Shown here: one piece after another, positions 1-8,762 of the stretch
How the letters are laid out: every line of letters starts with the position of its first letter
Position numbering within the stretch: the stretch's first letter is position 1
Source of the DNA: Lutibacter sp.
Lineage (GTDB): Bacteria; Bacteroidota; Bacteroidia; Flavobacteriales; Flavobacteriaceae
Direction: 5' to 3'
DNA: 64,000 bases
Assembly: GCA_021647265.1 (NCBI GenBank)
Contig: JAKIVA010000007.1
Location: forward strand, 1 to 64,000
Notes under the pieces: generated by a model
What the model was told of the DNA's origin: nothing
Seen by the model: the letters and a program-made list of their open reading frames with translations, nothing else
Databases searched by the model: none
Made by a program: the position numbers and the translations under genes

Positions 1-71
1 CTCTCTGTTTTAAAATGTAAGCGACAACTCTCTTCATCACCAAAATTTGCTGTAAAACTAAATATGTTCAT
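1..71 (-). CDS. IS1595-family (ISXO2-like) transposase, N-terminal fragment cut by the window edge
   Basis: Read leftward from the ATG at 69-71, the first 23 codons give a protein beginning MNIFSFTANFGDEESC and continuing RLHFKTE. The F-x-DE-x-SC-R-x-HFK pattern is the usual start of IS1595/ISXO2-like transposases, just before their zinc-ribbon region. The rest lies outside the window, so intactness is unknown. One end of the element should lie between this start and porQ at 204; a short inverted repeat (cacc-tttta-ggtg) sits around 107-119, but I cannot prove it is the terminus. The call rests on a short stretch. Confidence 0.6.
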   Translation of the reverse strand, partial: MNIFSFTANFGDEESCRLHFKTE

Positions 72-203
72 AAATCTATTCTATCTTTGAATTCAAGTAA
101 ATATACACCTTTTAGGTGAATTTACGGATATACAGATAATTTATTATAATAAAATATAAATCTTTCGGTTTTAGAAATTATTTAGTTTTATTTTGCAAAG
201 TAT

Positions 204-1214
204 ATGAAAAAAATTATGTTACTTTTATTTCTAATCTCTGTAAAAACTTATTCACAAGTTGGAGGTGAGAGTATTTATAATTTCCTAAATTTAACAGGTT
301 CTGCAAGACAGGCTTCTTTAGGAGGGAATACGCTAACATTGCTAGATGATGTAAATCAACCTTTATGGAATCCTTCAACAATAAATTTGAAATTAGACAA
401 TCAAATTTCTATTAATTATTTAAATTATTTAGCGGATGTTAGTTTAACTTCAGCAACATTTGCCCATTTACTTAATAGAAATTTTGGAACGATTCAAGGT
501 GGAATAACTTATTTGAATTATGGAAAATTTATTGAAGCCGATGAAAACGGAGTTGAAACAGGAATTTTTAAAGCGTATGACTTGTCCGTTTCTGTTGGCT
601 ATTCATATCATATCTTTAAAACAGATTTTTTTATTGGAGCCAATATTAAGCTAATAAATTCAGTAATTGGGAATTTTACTTCTTTTGGAATAGGAACTGA
701 TATTGGATTGTTATATTTCAATGAATATAAACCCTATGTTTTTACGTTGGTTGTTAGAAATATAGGTTATCAAGTAACGGTATTTGATGAAATAAGAGAA
801 AAATTACCTTTAGATATTTCTTTTGGGGCATCCTATAAATTAGAAAATGTTCCTATAACTTGGCATATTACGCTGGATAATATACAGCAATGGGATATTG
901 CAGTAGCGAATCCATCAAATACAAAAACGGATATTAATGGTACTGTTACTGAAGAGCAAATTTCCTTTTTTGATAATACAATTAGACATTTTACGTTAGG
1001 TGCTGAGCTATTCTCTGAAGGAGCTTTTAATTTAAGATTTGGATATAATTTTAGAAGAGCAAAAGAATTACAATTGATTGATAAGAGAACATTTTCTGGT
1101 TTTACAGCTGGATTTGGATTAAAGATGAATAAATTTAAATTTAATTATGCCTTTTCAAAATACCATCCAGCATCCAATGCAAATACCTTCAGTTTACAAA
1201 TAAATTTAAATTAA
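204..1214 (+). CDS. porQ: Type IX secretion system protein PorQ
   Basis: Outer-membrane beta-barrel protein of the PorV/PorQ family, 336 residues with a signal peptide ending near residue 17 (TYSQ). The segment after it, with GSARQASLGG (about residues 32-41) and N-P-S-T at 56-59, is the family's N-terminal hallmark. In the T9SS, PorQ is linked to the cell-surface attachment complex that handles secreted cargo. The next gene, cmk, starts only 4 bases after the stop, so the two are probably co-transcribed; porQ-cmk adjacency is common in Bacteroidota. Three probable T9SS cargo genes lie elsewhere in this window. Confidence 0.88.
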   Translation: MKKIMLLLFLISVKTYSQVGGESIYNFLNLTGSARQASLGGNTLTLLDDVNQPLWNPSTINLKLDNQISINYLNYLADVSLTSATFAHLLNRNFGTIQGGITYLNYGKFIEADENGVETGIFKAYDLSVSVGYSYHIFKTDFFIGANIKLINSVIGNFTSFGIGTDIGLLYFNEYKPYVFTLVVRNIGYQVTVFDEIREKLPLDISFGASYKLENVPITWHITLDNIQQWDIAVANPSNTKTDINGTVTEEQISFFDNTIRHFTLGAELFSEGAFNLRFGYNFRRAKELQLIDKRTFSGFTAGFGLKMNKFKFNYAFSKYHPASNANTFSLQINLN

Positions 1215-1218
1215 TAAT

Positions 1219-1911
1219 TTGAAAAATATTACAATTGCTATAGACGGATTTTCTTCAACGGGAAAAAGTACAATTGCTAAACAATTGGCAAAAGAGCTTA
1301 AATATGTTTATGTAGACTCTGGTGCTATGTACCGAGCAGTTACTTTATATGCTATGCAGCACAACTTTATTTCGGAAGGTTTTTTTGATAGCGGTAAATT
1401 AATTTCAGCTTTGGATAAAATTGATTTACAGTTTAAGTTCAATACATCTTTGGGCTACGCAGAAATGTATTTAAATGGTAAAAATGTTGAAAATGAAATT
1501 AGAAGTTTAGAAGTGTCAAAATTTGTTAGTAAAGTTTCAGAAGTTTCAGCAGTTAGAAGAAAATTAGTTAGACAACAACAGCAAATGGGTAAAAATAAAG
1601 GTGTTGTTATGGACGGAAGAGATATTGGAACCGTTGTTTTTCCTAATGCAGAATTAAAATTTTTTATAACAGCTTCTGCTGAAAAACGAGCCCAACGAAG
1701 ATTCAAGGAATTAATTCAAAAAGGCGATGATGTTACTTTTGATGAAATTTTAAAGAATGTTGAATATAGAGATCATATAGATTCTACCAGAAAAGATTCT
1801 CCTTTAATTGTAGCCAAAGATGCCATTGAAATTGATAATTCTGAAATGACTTTAGAAGAACAATTTGATAAAATTTATGAAATTACTATTAAGGCTTTAA
1901 AAAAAGCTTAA
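1219..1911 (+). CDS. cmk: (d)CMP kinase (cytidylate kinase)
   Basis: Phosphorylates CMP and dCMP to the diphosphates with ATP, in pyrimidine nucleotide recycling in the cytosol. The 230-residue product starts with IAIDGFSSTGKST, the P-loop (about residues 5-17), followed by YVDSGAMYRA and later MDGRDIGTVVFP, all characteristic of bacterial Cmk. The start is a TTG directly before the P-loop strand; no ATG lies in a sensible position. It follows porQ by 4 bases. Its stop codon interleaves with the stop of the convergent queE gene in the tetramer TTAA at 1908-1911. Confidence 0.93.
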   Translation: MKNITIAIDGFSSTGKSTIAKQLAKELKYVYVDSGAMYRAVTLYAMQHNFISEGFFDSGKLISALDKIDLQFKFNTSLGYAEMYLNGKNVENEIRSLEVSKFVSKVSEVSAVRRKLVRQQQQMGKNKGVVMDGRDIGTVVFPNAELKFFITASAEKRAQRRFKELIQKGDDVTFDEILKNVEYRDHIDSTRKDSPLIVAKDAIEIDNSEMTLEEQFDKIYEITIKALKKA

Positions 1912-2540
1912 GGTATATTTAAGTATTTATGTATTTGTAATGATATTTTCCATTGAGGATTTTTCATTACATAATCTATAATCAGAGGTGTTATTTGTTT
2001 TCTTTTACTCCATTCGGGTTGTAGAAATAGTTTGCAGTTTTTTGAAACTTTACTAGCTTGTTCTTCCGCAAACTTAAAATCTTGCTTGTTTACTACAATA
2101 ATTTTTAACTCATTTGTTTTTTTATAAATTTCTTTTAGAGGTAGCTTCATTTTTTTTGGAGAAAGACATATCCAATCCCAAGTACCAGATAATTTATAAG
2201 AACCTGAAGTCTCAATATGTGTTTTAATATTGTTATTTTGTAATTTCTTTGTTAAATAATCTAAATTCCACATTAAAGGTTCTCCTCCAGTAACAACTAC
2301 CGTATTTGCTTGGTTTGTTGCGTTATTAATAATTAAATTGGTTTTAGTGGGAGGGTGTAAATTTGCATCCCAACTTTCTTTAACATCACACCAGTGACAA
2401 CCTACATCACAGCCTCCAATTCTGATAAAATAGGCTGCTTTTCCTGAATGGAATCCTTCACCTTGAATGGTGTAAAATTCTTCCATTAAAGGTAACATTT
2501 CACCTCTGTCAATAAGCTGTTGTGTGTATTTGTCAATCAT
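1908..2540 (-). CDS. queE: 7-carboxy-7-deazaguanine synthase QueE (radical SAM)
   Basis: Radical SAM enzyme that rearranges carboxy-tetrahydropterin to 7-carboxy-7-deazaguanine in the queuosine pathway. MEEFYTIQGEGFHSG near the N-terminus and the cluster-binding CDVGCHWC (Cys 44, 48 and 51 from the chosen start) show the short QueE subtype with CX3CX2C; VVVTGGEPLMW follows. I chose the ATG at 2538-2540 (210 residues). The frame is open upstream to 2582, but that extension (LFILGSYEYICR) is unlike the family and spans a promoter-like TATATTTG. The 3' end overlaps cmk by 4 bases on the opposite strand. Confidence 0.9.
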   Translation of the reverse strand: MIDKYTQQLIDRGEMLPLMEEFYTIQGEGFHSGKAAYFIRIGGCDVGCHWCDVKESWDANLHPPTKTNLIINNATNQANTVVVTGGEPLMWNLDYLTKKLQNNNIKTHIETSGSYKLSGTWDWICLSPKKMKLPLKEIYKKTNELKIIVVNKQDFKFAEEQASKVSKNCKLFLQPEWSKRKQITPLIIDYVMKNPQWKISLQIHKYLNIP

Positions 2541-2544
2541 TCTG

Positions 2545-2552
2545 CAAATATA
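2545..2552 (-). promoter_or_regulatory. Putative -7 promoter element (TATATTTG) of queE
   Basis: The minus strand reads TATATTTG, an exact match to the Bacteroidota -7 consensus TAnnTTTG, ending 4 bases before the chosen queE ATG. I see no TTG at the preferred -33 distance. If active, transcription would begin at or next to the start codon. Confidence 0.4.
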
Positions 2553-2651
2553 CTCATAAGAACCAAGAATAAATAAATTCAATAAAATTTATATTGAAAT
2601 TTTTAATTTGGTTTTTAAGTCTTATTTTTAACAAATAATACATTTCTTGAT

Positions 2652-4166
2652 ATGAGTAGAAAAGAAGATTTTTTTAATGAAATAACCGAGGGTTATAAAA
2701 CAAAAGGTGATGCTATTATTTTTGGTTCAGCAATGTTAGATGGTGAAACAATTAAAGATGCTTTTGTTAAAGTACCTTTAAAAACATTGAATAGGCATGG
2801 TTTAATATCTGGAGCCACTGGTACGGGTAAAACCAAATCTTTACAGGTGATGGCCGAAAATCTTTCTGAAAAAGGAATTCCAGTATTATTGATGGATATC
2901 AAAGGGGATTTAAGTGGATTAGCTCAACCAAGTCCAGGACATCCTAAAATTGATGAAAGAATGGCTGCAATTGGTTTGCCTTTTAAGGGGAAGAAGTTTC
3001 CTGTAGAACCGTTAACTATTTCAGCTCAAGATGGAGTTAGATTACGTGCTACAGTTTCAGAATTTGGCCCCGTGTTGCTTTCAAGAATTTTAGATTTATC
3101 TGACGCTCAAAGTGGTATTGTATCTATTATTTTTAAATATTGTGATGATAATAAATTACCATTATTAGATATAAAGGATTTTAGAAAAGTACTACAATTT
3201 GCTACTAATGAAGGAAAAGAAGAAATTCAAGCGAAATATGGTAGAATATCAACGGCAAGTACAGGAGCAATTTTGAGGAAAATTGTTGAGATAGATCAGC
3301 AAGGAGGTGATTTATTTTTTGGAGAACGCTCTTTTGATGTAAAAGACTTGGTGAGAAAGAATAGTAAAGGTAATGGTTATATTTCAATTTTAAGATTGAC
3401 AGATATTCAAAATAAACCAAAACTTTTTTCAACATTTATGCTGCAGTTACTAGCTGAAGTATATTCAACATTTCCTGAACAAGGAGATAGTGGAAAGCCT
3501 GAACTAGTTATTTTTATAGATGAAGCACATTTAATTTTTAAGGAAGCTTCGAAAGCGTTACTTTCAGAAATAGAGAGTATTGTTAAGTTAATTAGATCTA
3601 AAGGAATAGGTATATTTTTTGTAACTCAAAACCCAAAAGATATTCCCGAAGATGTATTGGCTCAACTTGGATTAAAAATTCAACATGCATTGAGAGCTTT
3701 TACGGCAAAAGATAGAAAGGCTATTAAATTAGCTGCTGAAAATTATCCAGATTCTAAATATTATGATGTTGATGAAACCTTAACGCAACTTGGGATTGGA
3801 GAAGCTTTTATATCTGTTCTAAATGAAAAAGGGCGTCCTACGCCATTGGCAGCAACAATGATGAGAGCACCAATGAGTAGAATGGATATTTTAACTAAAA
3901 GTGAGTTAAAACAGCTCATTGAGGAATCTAGACTGTATTATAAATACAATGAAACCATTGATAGGAATAGTGCTTTTGAAATATTGAGTAAAAAAATTGA
4001 AAGAATAAATGAAAAAGAAGAAGTTGAAAACAAAAAAAAGGAAGCATATAGAACTAGAAGAAAAAGTACTTCAAGAAAGAGTACTAGAATGAACCCTATT
4101 TTAAAAGTTGTGACTAGTGCAACATTTATTAGAGGTGTACTAGGAATATTAAAAAGAGTATTATAA
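2652..4166 (+). CDS. HerA-like / DUF853 P-loop ATPase
   Basis: A 504-residue cytosolic ATPase of the HerA/FtsK-related group with the DUF853 (YjgR-like) C-terminal domain. Walker A is GATGTGKT at residues 54-61, followed by VLLMDIKGDLSGLAQPSPGHP, typical of this family. Walker B is LVIFIDEAHLIF around residue 285-296, followed by the sensor-like FFVTQNPKDIPEDVLAQLG. The C-terminal 60 residues are basic (K/R/S rich). The cellular role of DUF853 proteins is not established; a DNA-translocase-like function is inferred from HerA similarity only. It stands alone, divergent from queE. Confidence 0.85.
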   Translation: MSRKEDFFNEITEGYKTKGDAIIFGSAMLDGETIKDAFVKVPLKTLNRHGLISGATGTGKTKSLQVMAENLSEKGIPVLLMDIKGDLSGLAQPSPGHPKIDERMAAIGLPFKGKKFPVEPLTISAQDGVRLRATVSEFGPVLLSRILDLSDAQSGIVSIIFKYCDDNKLPLLDIKDFRKVLQFATNEGKEEIQAKYGRISTASTGAILRKIVEIDQQGGDLFFGERSFDVKDLVRKNSKGNGYISILRLTDIQNKPKLFSTFMLQLLAEVYSTFPEQGDSGKPELVIFIDEAHLIFKEASKALLSEIESIVKLIRSKGIGIFFVTQNPKDIPEDVLAQLGLKIQHALRAFTAKDRKAIKLAAENYPDSKYYDVDETLTQLGIGEAFISVLNEKGRPTPLAATMMRAPMSRMDILTKSELKQLIEESRLYYKYNETIDRNSAFEILSKKIERINEKEEVENKKKEAYRTRRKSTSRKSTRMNPILKVVTSATFIRGVLGILKRVL

Positions 4167-4189
4167 TTTTTATTTTTTTAAATAAAAAG
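4167..4189 (+). terminator. Possible weak AT-rich terminator after the HerA-like ATPase gene
   Basis: A tttttattt / aaataaaaa stem directly follows the stop codon. It contains only A and T, so it would be weak; the call rests on position. Confidence 0.3.
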
Positions 4190-4235
4190 ATAATAAATAC
4201 GTTAAAAATAAAGCTACAATATAAATCAAACTTCT

Positions 4236-4808
4236 ATGTTAATTATAAAAAAACTTTCATATATATTTTTAATCTCTTTTTTATTCTTTCAGTGTACAGA
4301 ACAAAATCAATATTTGGTAGAAAAAGGAAGGGTAGGCCTTTTAAATAAAGAGACTAAGGTGCAGGACTTAAATGCGATTTTTGGTAAAGATTCAATTGTT
4401 TCAAATCTTTCATTAGATACATTACGCGTAGATAAAAAGTTATTTTCTATGGGTGATGATGAGTATGTTGTTTATTCAAAAAAAGGAAAAAAATTATTAC
4501 AAATAACACCTTCTAATCAAAGTGATTCATTGTCAAAAATTAAAAGTATTGAAATTTTTGATTCAAATTATAAAACAGATAGAGGAATTTCTCTTAATTC
4601 TACTTTTAAAGATATAAATGAAAATTACACTATAAATAATGTAGAGACCACCTTAACTTCTGCCATGCTGTTTATAGATGAACTTAATGCTACTGTTGCT
4701 ATTGATAAAAAAGAATTAGGGTTAAATAGTTTTAGTAGAGAGCAAGTTACTATTAATCAAATTCCAGATATGGCAAGGATAAAATATTTTACTATTTGGT
4801 TTAATTAA
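4236..4808 (+). CDS. Putative lipoprotein of unknown function
   Basis: The 190-residue product begins with a short basic stretch and hydrophobic segment ending in FLFFQC, a lipobox with Cys20 as the likely lipid-modified residue. The mature part is charged and rich in K, D, S and T, with no motif I recognise. It follows the HerA-like ATPase by 69 bases on the same strand but probably has its own transcript. A 182-bp inverted-repeat element lies immediately downstream. Confidence 0.6.
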   Translation: MLIIKKLSYIFLISFLFFQCTEQNQYLVEKGRVGLLNKETKVQDLNAIFGKDSIVSNLSLDTLRVDKKLFSMGDDEYVVYSKKGKKLLQITPSNQSDSLSKIKSIEIFDSNYKTDRGISLNSTFKDINENYTINNVETTLTSAMLFIDELNATVAIDKKELGLNSFSREQVTINQIPDMARIKYFTIWFN

Positions 4809-4828
4809 AATGAAAGTTACGTTAAAAA

Positions 4829-5010
4829 CCTGAGTTTCATATAAGTAAATTACTTGATTTCGATACGAAATTCTTTTGAGAATTCAACTCAAGCTGACGT
4901 AATTTGCTATCAAAACCCATTAATTCCGAGCCTACCTTTCTAGCAGACAGGCTCAGTAGAACTATCGAGAATAGCATTTTGAACAACTAAATCTTTATAT
5001 CGAACTCAGG
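4829..5010. repeat. 182-bp intergenic element with 16-bp inverted ends
   Basis: The left end reads cctgagtttcatataa (4829-4844). The right end reads ttatatcgaactcagg (4995-5010), whose reverse complement matches the left end at 14 of 16 positions. The interior holds gcctacctttctagcagaca and other non-coding sequence; I find no open frame of note. The structure resembles a small non-autonomous inverted-repeat element or a degenerate palindromic repeat. It lies between convergent genes. Confidence 0.5.
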
Positions 5011-5038
5011 TTAAAAGTATAAAAAAGCAATTTGTAAA

Positions 5039-6397
5039 TTAGACTAATTTATACACCTTATTCATTTTAGCAACTGTACAATTCCATTTTAAATCGGATT
5101 TAATTTTTACTTTTAGAGCCTGACTTTGATGTGGCTCACCATGGTTTATAATTGTAAGGATTGGAGGCGTTTTAAAATGTTGTAGCCAATCTAATAATTC
5201 ATTTTGATCTGCATGACCTGAGAAGGCATTTATTTTAAAAACTTCGGCGTTTATTTTGTGATATTTCCCAAAAAATTTGACTTCTGTATCACCAGATAAT
5301 AAAGCCCTTCCTCGAGTTCCTTCAGCTTGAAAACCCACAATTAAGATACTATTTTTTTTATCTGAAATAAGTTTATCTAAATAATGTAACACCCTTCCTC
5401 CAGTAATCATACCACTTCCTGCTAAAACTATTTTAGGGCTACTATCATTAACTACAGCTTTTGAAGCACTTACATCGCTAATTAATTCAACTGTAGACTC
5501 CATACTTTTAATATCATCGGCTGTTAAATGATGCTCATTGATATATTTGTAATATATTTCTGTAGCGCTAACACCCATTGGACTATCTAAATATATAGGT
5601 ATATTTGGTAATTGGTTTTCTCGCTTTAAAATACTTAATAAATAAATAATTTCTTGAGCTCTTTCTACTGAAAATGTAGGAACTATTAATGTTCCTCCTT
5701 TTAAATATGTATGTTTAATATATTTGAGTAGTTTATCTTTTATAGTATAATTTTTATGTAATCTATTTCCATAAGTAGATTCAATTACTATATAATCTGC
5801 CTTATTTACATATTCGTACCTGTTTAATAGGATAGGTTTTGTTCTGCCTATATCTCCTGAAAACACAATTATTTTTCCATTGATATTTAGTTGAATAAAT
5901 GCACTTCCTAAAATATGCCCACTATTTAAAAATCTAAATTTAATTGAATCATCTATGGTGTACCACTTATCAATATCAAAAGTTTTAAAATGAGAAATGG
6001 TGTTTTTCGCATCGTTGATATCATATAGAGGTAAGGCTTTTTTGTGTTTTGTATAGTTGTGTTTATTAGCCCTTCTTGCATCTTCTTCTTGTATTTTACC
6101 ACTATCGAGTAATATGACTTTTGTTAAATCTCTAGTTGCATTTGTGCAATAAATTTTACCTTTATAACCATTTTTTATAAGAACAGGTAAGTACCCCGAG
6201 TGATCTAAATGTGCATGTGTTAGAAAAATTAAATCTAATTCATTTAAATCAATTGGTAATTCTTCTCTATTTTTTTTACGTAATTCTTTTAAACCTTGAA
6301 ATAAACCACAATCAATTAATATCTTTTTGTAATTAACCTCTAGTAAAATTTTTGAACCAGTAACTGTTCCTGCACCTCCTAAAAATGTTAGTTTCAT
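5039..6397 (-). CDS. MBL-fold beta-CASP RNA metallo-hydrolase (CPSF/YSH1-like)
   Basis: A 452-residue metallo-beta-lactamase fold protein of the beta-CASP group, probably a cytosolic ribonuclease. It starts MKLTFLGGAGTVTGS, has the metal motif HAHLDH at residues 61-66, NSGHILGSAF with a further histidine, FSGDIGR, IESTYGNR, the beta-CASP GSGMITGGR, and FSGHADQNELLDW plus INHGEP near the end. The order and spacing match bacterial homologues of CPSF73 rather than RNase J, which is longer. Substrate is unknown. It is a single gene, divergent from the cupin gene, with a 187-base AT-rich gap holding no clear promoter match. Confidence 0.85.
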   Translation of the reverse strand: MKLTFLGGAGTVTGSKILLEVNYKKILIDCGLFQGLKELRKKNREELPIDLNELDLIFLTHAHLDHSGYLPVLIKNGYKGKIYCTNATRDLTKVILLDSGKIQEEDARRANKHNYTKHKKALPLYDINDAKNTISHFKTFDIDKWYTIDDSIKFRFLNSGHILGSAFIQLNINGKIIVFSGDIGRTKPILLNRYEYVNKADYIVIESTYGNRLHKNYTIKDKLLKYIKHTYLKGGTLIVPTFSVERAQEIIYLLSILKRENQLPNIPIYLDSPMGVSATEIYYKYINEHHLTADDIKSMESTVELISDVSASKAVVNDSSPKIVLAGSGMITGGRVLHYLDKLISDKKNSILIVGFQAEGTRGRALLSGDTEVKFFGKYHKINAEVFKINAFSGHADQNELLDWLQHFKTPPILTIINHGEPHQSQALKVKIKSDLKWNCTVAKMNKVYKLV

Positions 6398-6604
6398 CTT
6401 AAGTAGTTTTAAATTAATGAGTATTAAAGTATGGTTGGTATATATAAAATTACAACTTTAAAATGATTAAAGTTTAACATTTTATGCAAAATTTTTGCTA
6501 AATATAGTAGTTACACTTTATTTATAAAGTATTATTGAATAAGTTGTACGGATTATAAGTAGTTAACTAATTATTAATTAAATTTGATGACTAAATTTTT
6601 TAAA

Positions 6605-6964
6605 ATGAAAAAATATAAAGTACAAAAATCTCCATTTGTAGTTCCTACTACTGATGGTAAATTGATAGAAGAACACTTTGGATTGAGCAATCAATGTGAA
6701 TTAAGTATTGCTCATATGATAGCGCCTCCAAAATGGAGTGAACCTTTTCAAATCCCAGATTTTGATGAATATACCTATATAATTAAAGGGAAAAAACAAT
6801 TAATTGTTGATGGAGATACTATTGTGTTGGAAGCTGGTCAATCTATTAAAATTGAAAAAGGAGCTAGAGTTCGATATTCAAATCCTTTTGATGAAGCCTG
6901 TGAGTATCTGGCAGTTTGTTTACCTGCATTTTCAATTGACTTGGTTAATAGAGAAGAAATTTAA
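6605..6964 (+). CDS. Cupin-domain protein
   Basis: A small single-domain cupin of 119 residues from the ATG at 6605. The central segment PFQIPDFDEYTYIIKGKKQ followed by DGDTIVLEAGQSIKIEKGARVRYSNP is a conserved beta-barrel cupin core. The usual histidine pair is replaced by D/E residues, so metal use and activity are uncertain. The frame is open to an ATG at 6587 and a TTG at 6584; I prefer 6605 because MKKYKVQKSPFVVPTTDGK reads like a natural N-terminus. The stop lies 1 base from the stop of the convergent membrane protein gene. Confidence 0.75.
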   Translation: MKKYKVQKSPFVVPTTDGKLIEEHFGLSNQCELSIAHMIAPPKWSEPFQIPDFDEYTYIIKGKKQLIVDGDTIVLEAGQSIKIEKGARVRYSNPFDEACEYLAVCLPAFSIDLVNREEI

Positions 6965-6965
6965 T

Positions 6966-7676
6966 TTAGTTTTTTGTTCTAGTTAAATAAAAAGGTAGGT
7001 ATATAATTAAAAAATAAGGAATTAAAAGTAATTCTATTGTTAAAATGTAATAAGGCCATTCACCAAGGTAATTTAAAGCAGTTGGTCCGTAGGGTTTAGA
7101 GTTTGTATAAAAATAATTTGAATTTATGTTTTTATTGATAATAAATAATATTCCTGCATACAATTGTAAAGCTAAAAAAGAGTAAAAAACACTTTTTAAA
7201 GTTGGTCTTAAATTAAGTACAATCGAAGCATAAAAAACAAAAATAATTAATCCTGCATGGACATACCAATATTTCAAAAAAATAAAATTAGGGAATCCAT
7301 TTCTTAAATCAGGTGTTATAATAGAGTGTGATGTCCCTGCTAAAATCCAGAAAAAGATAATATCAAAATAAATTCTCTTTTTAGTTAATGTGAAAACAGG
7401 TAATAATAAAGCAACAAAATTACAGAGGTGTAAAGGCAAATCCTCTTTAATGTCAAATCCTCTTGTATAAATTTTTAAAAAAGTCCAAATTATCACAGTT
7501 ATTGAAAGTGAAAAGGCAAAAATATTTCCAACGATGTACTGTTTTTCTACAGTTAGTTTTTTTGCCCACTTTATCAATACATAACCAAACGTGATAAAAA
7601 AAAGTAATGCAATCAAATGTTGATTACCAAACAATATAAAATCTTGATTATCTTTTAAGAATACTGAATCTGTCAA
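6966..7676 (-). CDS. TIGR02206 (YwaF-like) integral membrane protein
   Basis: A 236-residue membrane protein with about six or seven hydrophobic segments. DLPLHLCNF (about residues 78-86), YWYVHAGLI and a late segment with KPYGPTALNYLG and WPYYIL are typical of the TIGR02206/YwaF family. Its function is not known. The start is a TTG at 7674-7676; no ATG occurs in frame near the N-terminus. The gene is convergent with the cupin gene and lies 43 bases downstream of folD on the same strand, so read-through from folD is possible. Confidence 0.75.
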   Translation of the reverse strand: MTDSVFLKDNQDFILFGNQHLIALLFFITFGYVLIKWAKKLTVEKQYIVGNIFAFSLSITVIIWTFLKIYTRGFDIKEDLPLHLCNFVALLLPVFTLTKKRIYFDIIFFWILAGTSHSIITPDLRNGFPNFIFLKYWYVHAGLIIFVFYASIVLNLRPTLKSVFYSFLALQLYAGILFIINKNINSNYFYTNSKPYGPTALNYLGEWPYYILTIELLLIPYFLIIYLPFYLTRTKN

Positions 7677-7719
7677 GTTAAAAGTATATTAAAAGACCAA
7701 TATACTATAAAAGAATCAA

Positions 7720-8592
7720 TTATTTTCGTTCACAAGCTAATAAGGTATTTTTCATAAGCATTGCGATTGTCATTGGACCTACGCCACCTGGAACGGGGGT
7801 AATATACGCTGATTTAGTACTTACACTTTCAAAATGAACATCACCAGCCAAACGATATCCTCTTTTTTTAGAGGCATCATCAACTCGTGTAATCCCAACA
7901 TCAATAATGGTTACACCATCTTTAACCATATCACCAGTTAAAAATTCAGGAATACCAAGTGCCGCTACTATTATGTCTGCTTTTAATGTGAATTCTTTTA
8001 AATTTTTAGTCCTACTGTGCGCTACTGTAACTGTGGCATTTCCTGCTTTACGTTTTTGACTCATTAAAATACTCATTGGTCTACCAACTATATGGCTTCT
8101 TCCTATTACAAGAACATTTTTACCTGAAGTTTCAATTTCGTATCGTTCTAATAATTCTAATATTCCAAAGGGTGTTGCTGGTAAAAAGCAAGGCATGTCT
8201 AATGCCATTCTCCCAACATTGGTAGGGTGAAAACCGTCTACATCTTTATTTGGGTCTACTGCCATTAATACCTTTTGTTCATCAATGTGTTTTGGAAGAG
8301 GAAGTTGAACAATAAATCCATCAATATCATTATTGTTATTTAGGTTCTTAATTTCTTGTAATAATTTTTCTTCTGTAGTTTCTTCAGGAAGTTTAATTAA
8401 AGTTGAATTAAATCCAACCAATTCACATGCCTTTACTTTACTGTTAACATAAGTCATACTAGCACCATCAGAACCAACTAATATGGCAGCCAAATGAGGT
8501 GTTTTTTTTCCTTGTGCTTTCAGTTGTTTTACTGATTCGGCAATTTCAATTTTTAAAGCTGCTGCTGTTTTTTTTCCGTCTAGTAAAATCAT
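7720..8592 (-). CDS. folD: Bifunctional methylenetetrahydrofolate dehydrogenase / methenyltetrahydrofolate cyclohydrolase FolD
   Basis: Interconverts 5,10-methylene-, methenyl- and 10-formyl-tetrahydrofolate in one-carbon metabolism. The 290-residue protein has the expected length and motifs: [13 protein letters not shown], which carries the catalytic lysine, [23 protein letters not shown], the Rossmann segment [12 protein letters not shown], and the C-terminal signature [15 protein letters not shown] large palindromic element separates it from the upstream, same-strand ffh gene and may terminate the ffh transcript. Confidence 0.96.
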   Translation of the reverse strand: MILLDGKKTAAALKIEIAESVKQLKAQGKKTPHLAAILVGSDGASMTYVNSKVKACELVGFNSTLIKLPEETTEEKLLQEIKNLNNNNDIDGFIVQLPLPKHIDEQKVLMAVDPNKDVDGFHPTNVGRMALDMPCFLPATPFGILELLERYEIETSGKNVLVIGRSHIVGRPMSILMSQKRKAGNATVTVAHSRTKNLKEFTLKADIIVAALGIPEFLTGDMVKDGVTIIDVGITRVDDASKKRGYRLAGDVHFESVSTKSAYITPVPGGVGPMTIAMLMKNTLLACERK

Positions 8593-8619
8593 AGTATAAA
8601 TTTTAATTTTTTATATAAA

Positions 8620-8753
8620 AAGAGGCTGTCTGAAAAGTGTCATTCTGAATGAAATGAAGAATCTCAAAAAATGATAACCATTTTATTATCAGATAAATAA
8701 GATTTTTCGACTGCGCTCAAAATGACAAAATAAAGACTTTTCAGACAGTCTTT
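8620..8753. repeat. Nested palindromic intergenic element between ffh and folD (possible terminator)
   Basis: The outer arms contain a perfect 13-bp inverted repeat, ctgtctgaaaagt at 8626-8638 and its complement at 8736-8748. Nested inside are longer imperfect arms at 8639-8664 (starting gtcattctgaat) and 8700-8726 (containing cgactgcgctcaaaatgac). Almost the whole 134 bases could fold into one long hairpin. The cgactgcgctcaaaatgac core recurs in degenerate form at 53345-53366, so it belongs to a dispersed family. Confidence 0.65.
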
Positions 8754-8762
8754 ACTTAGTAA

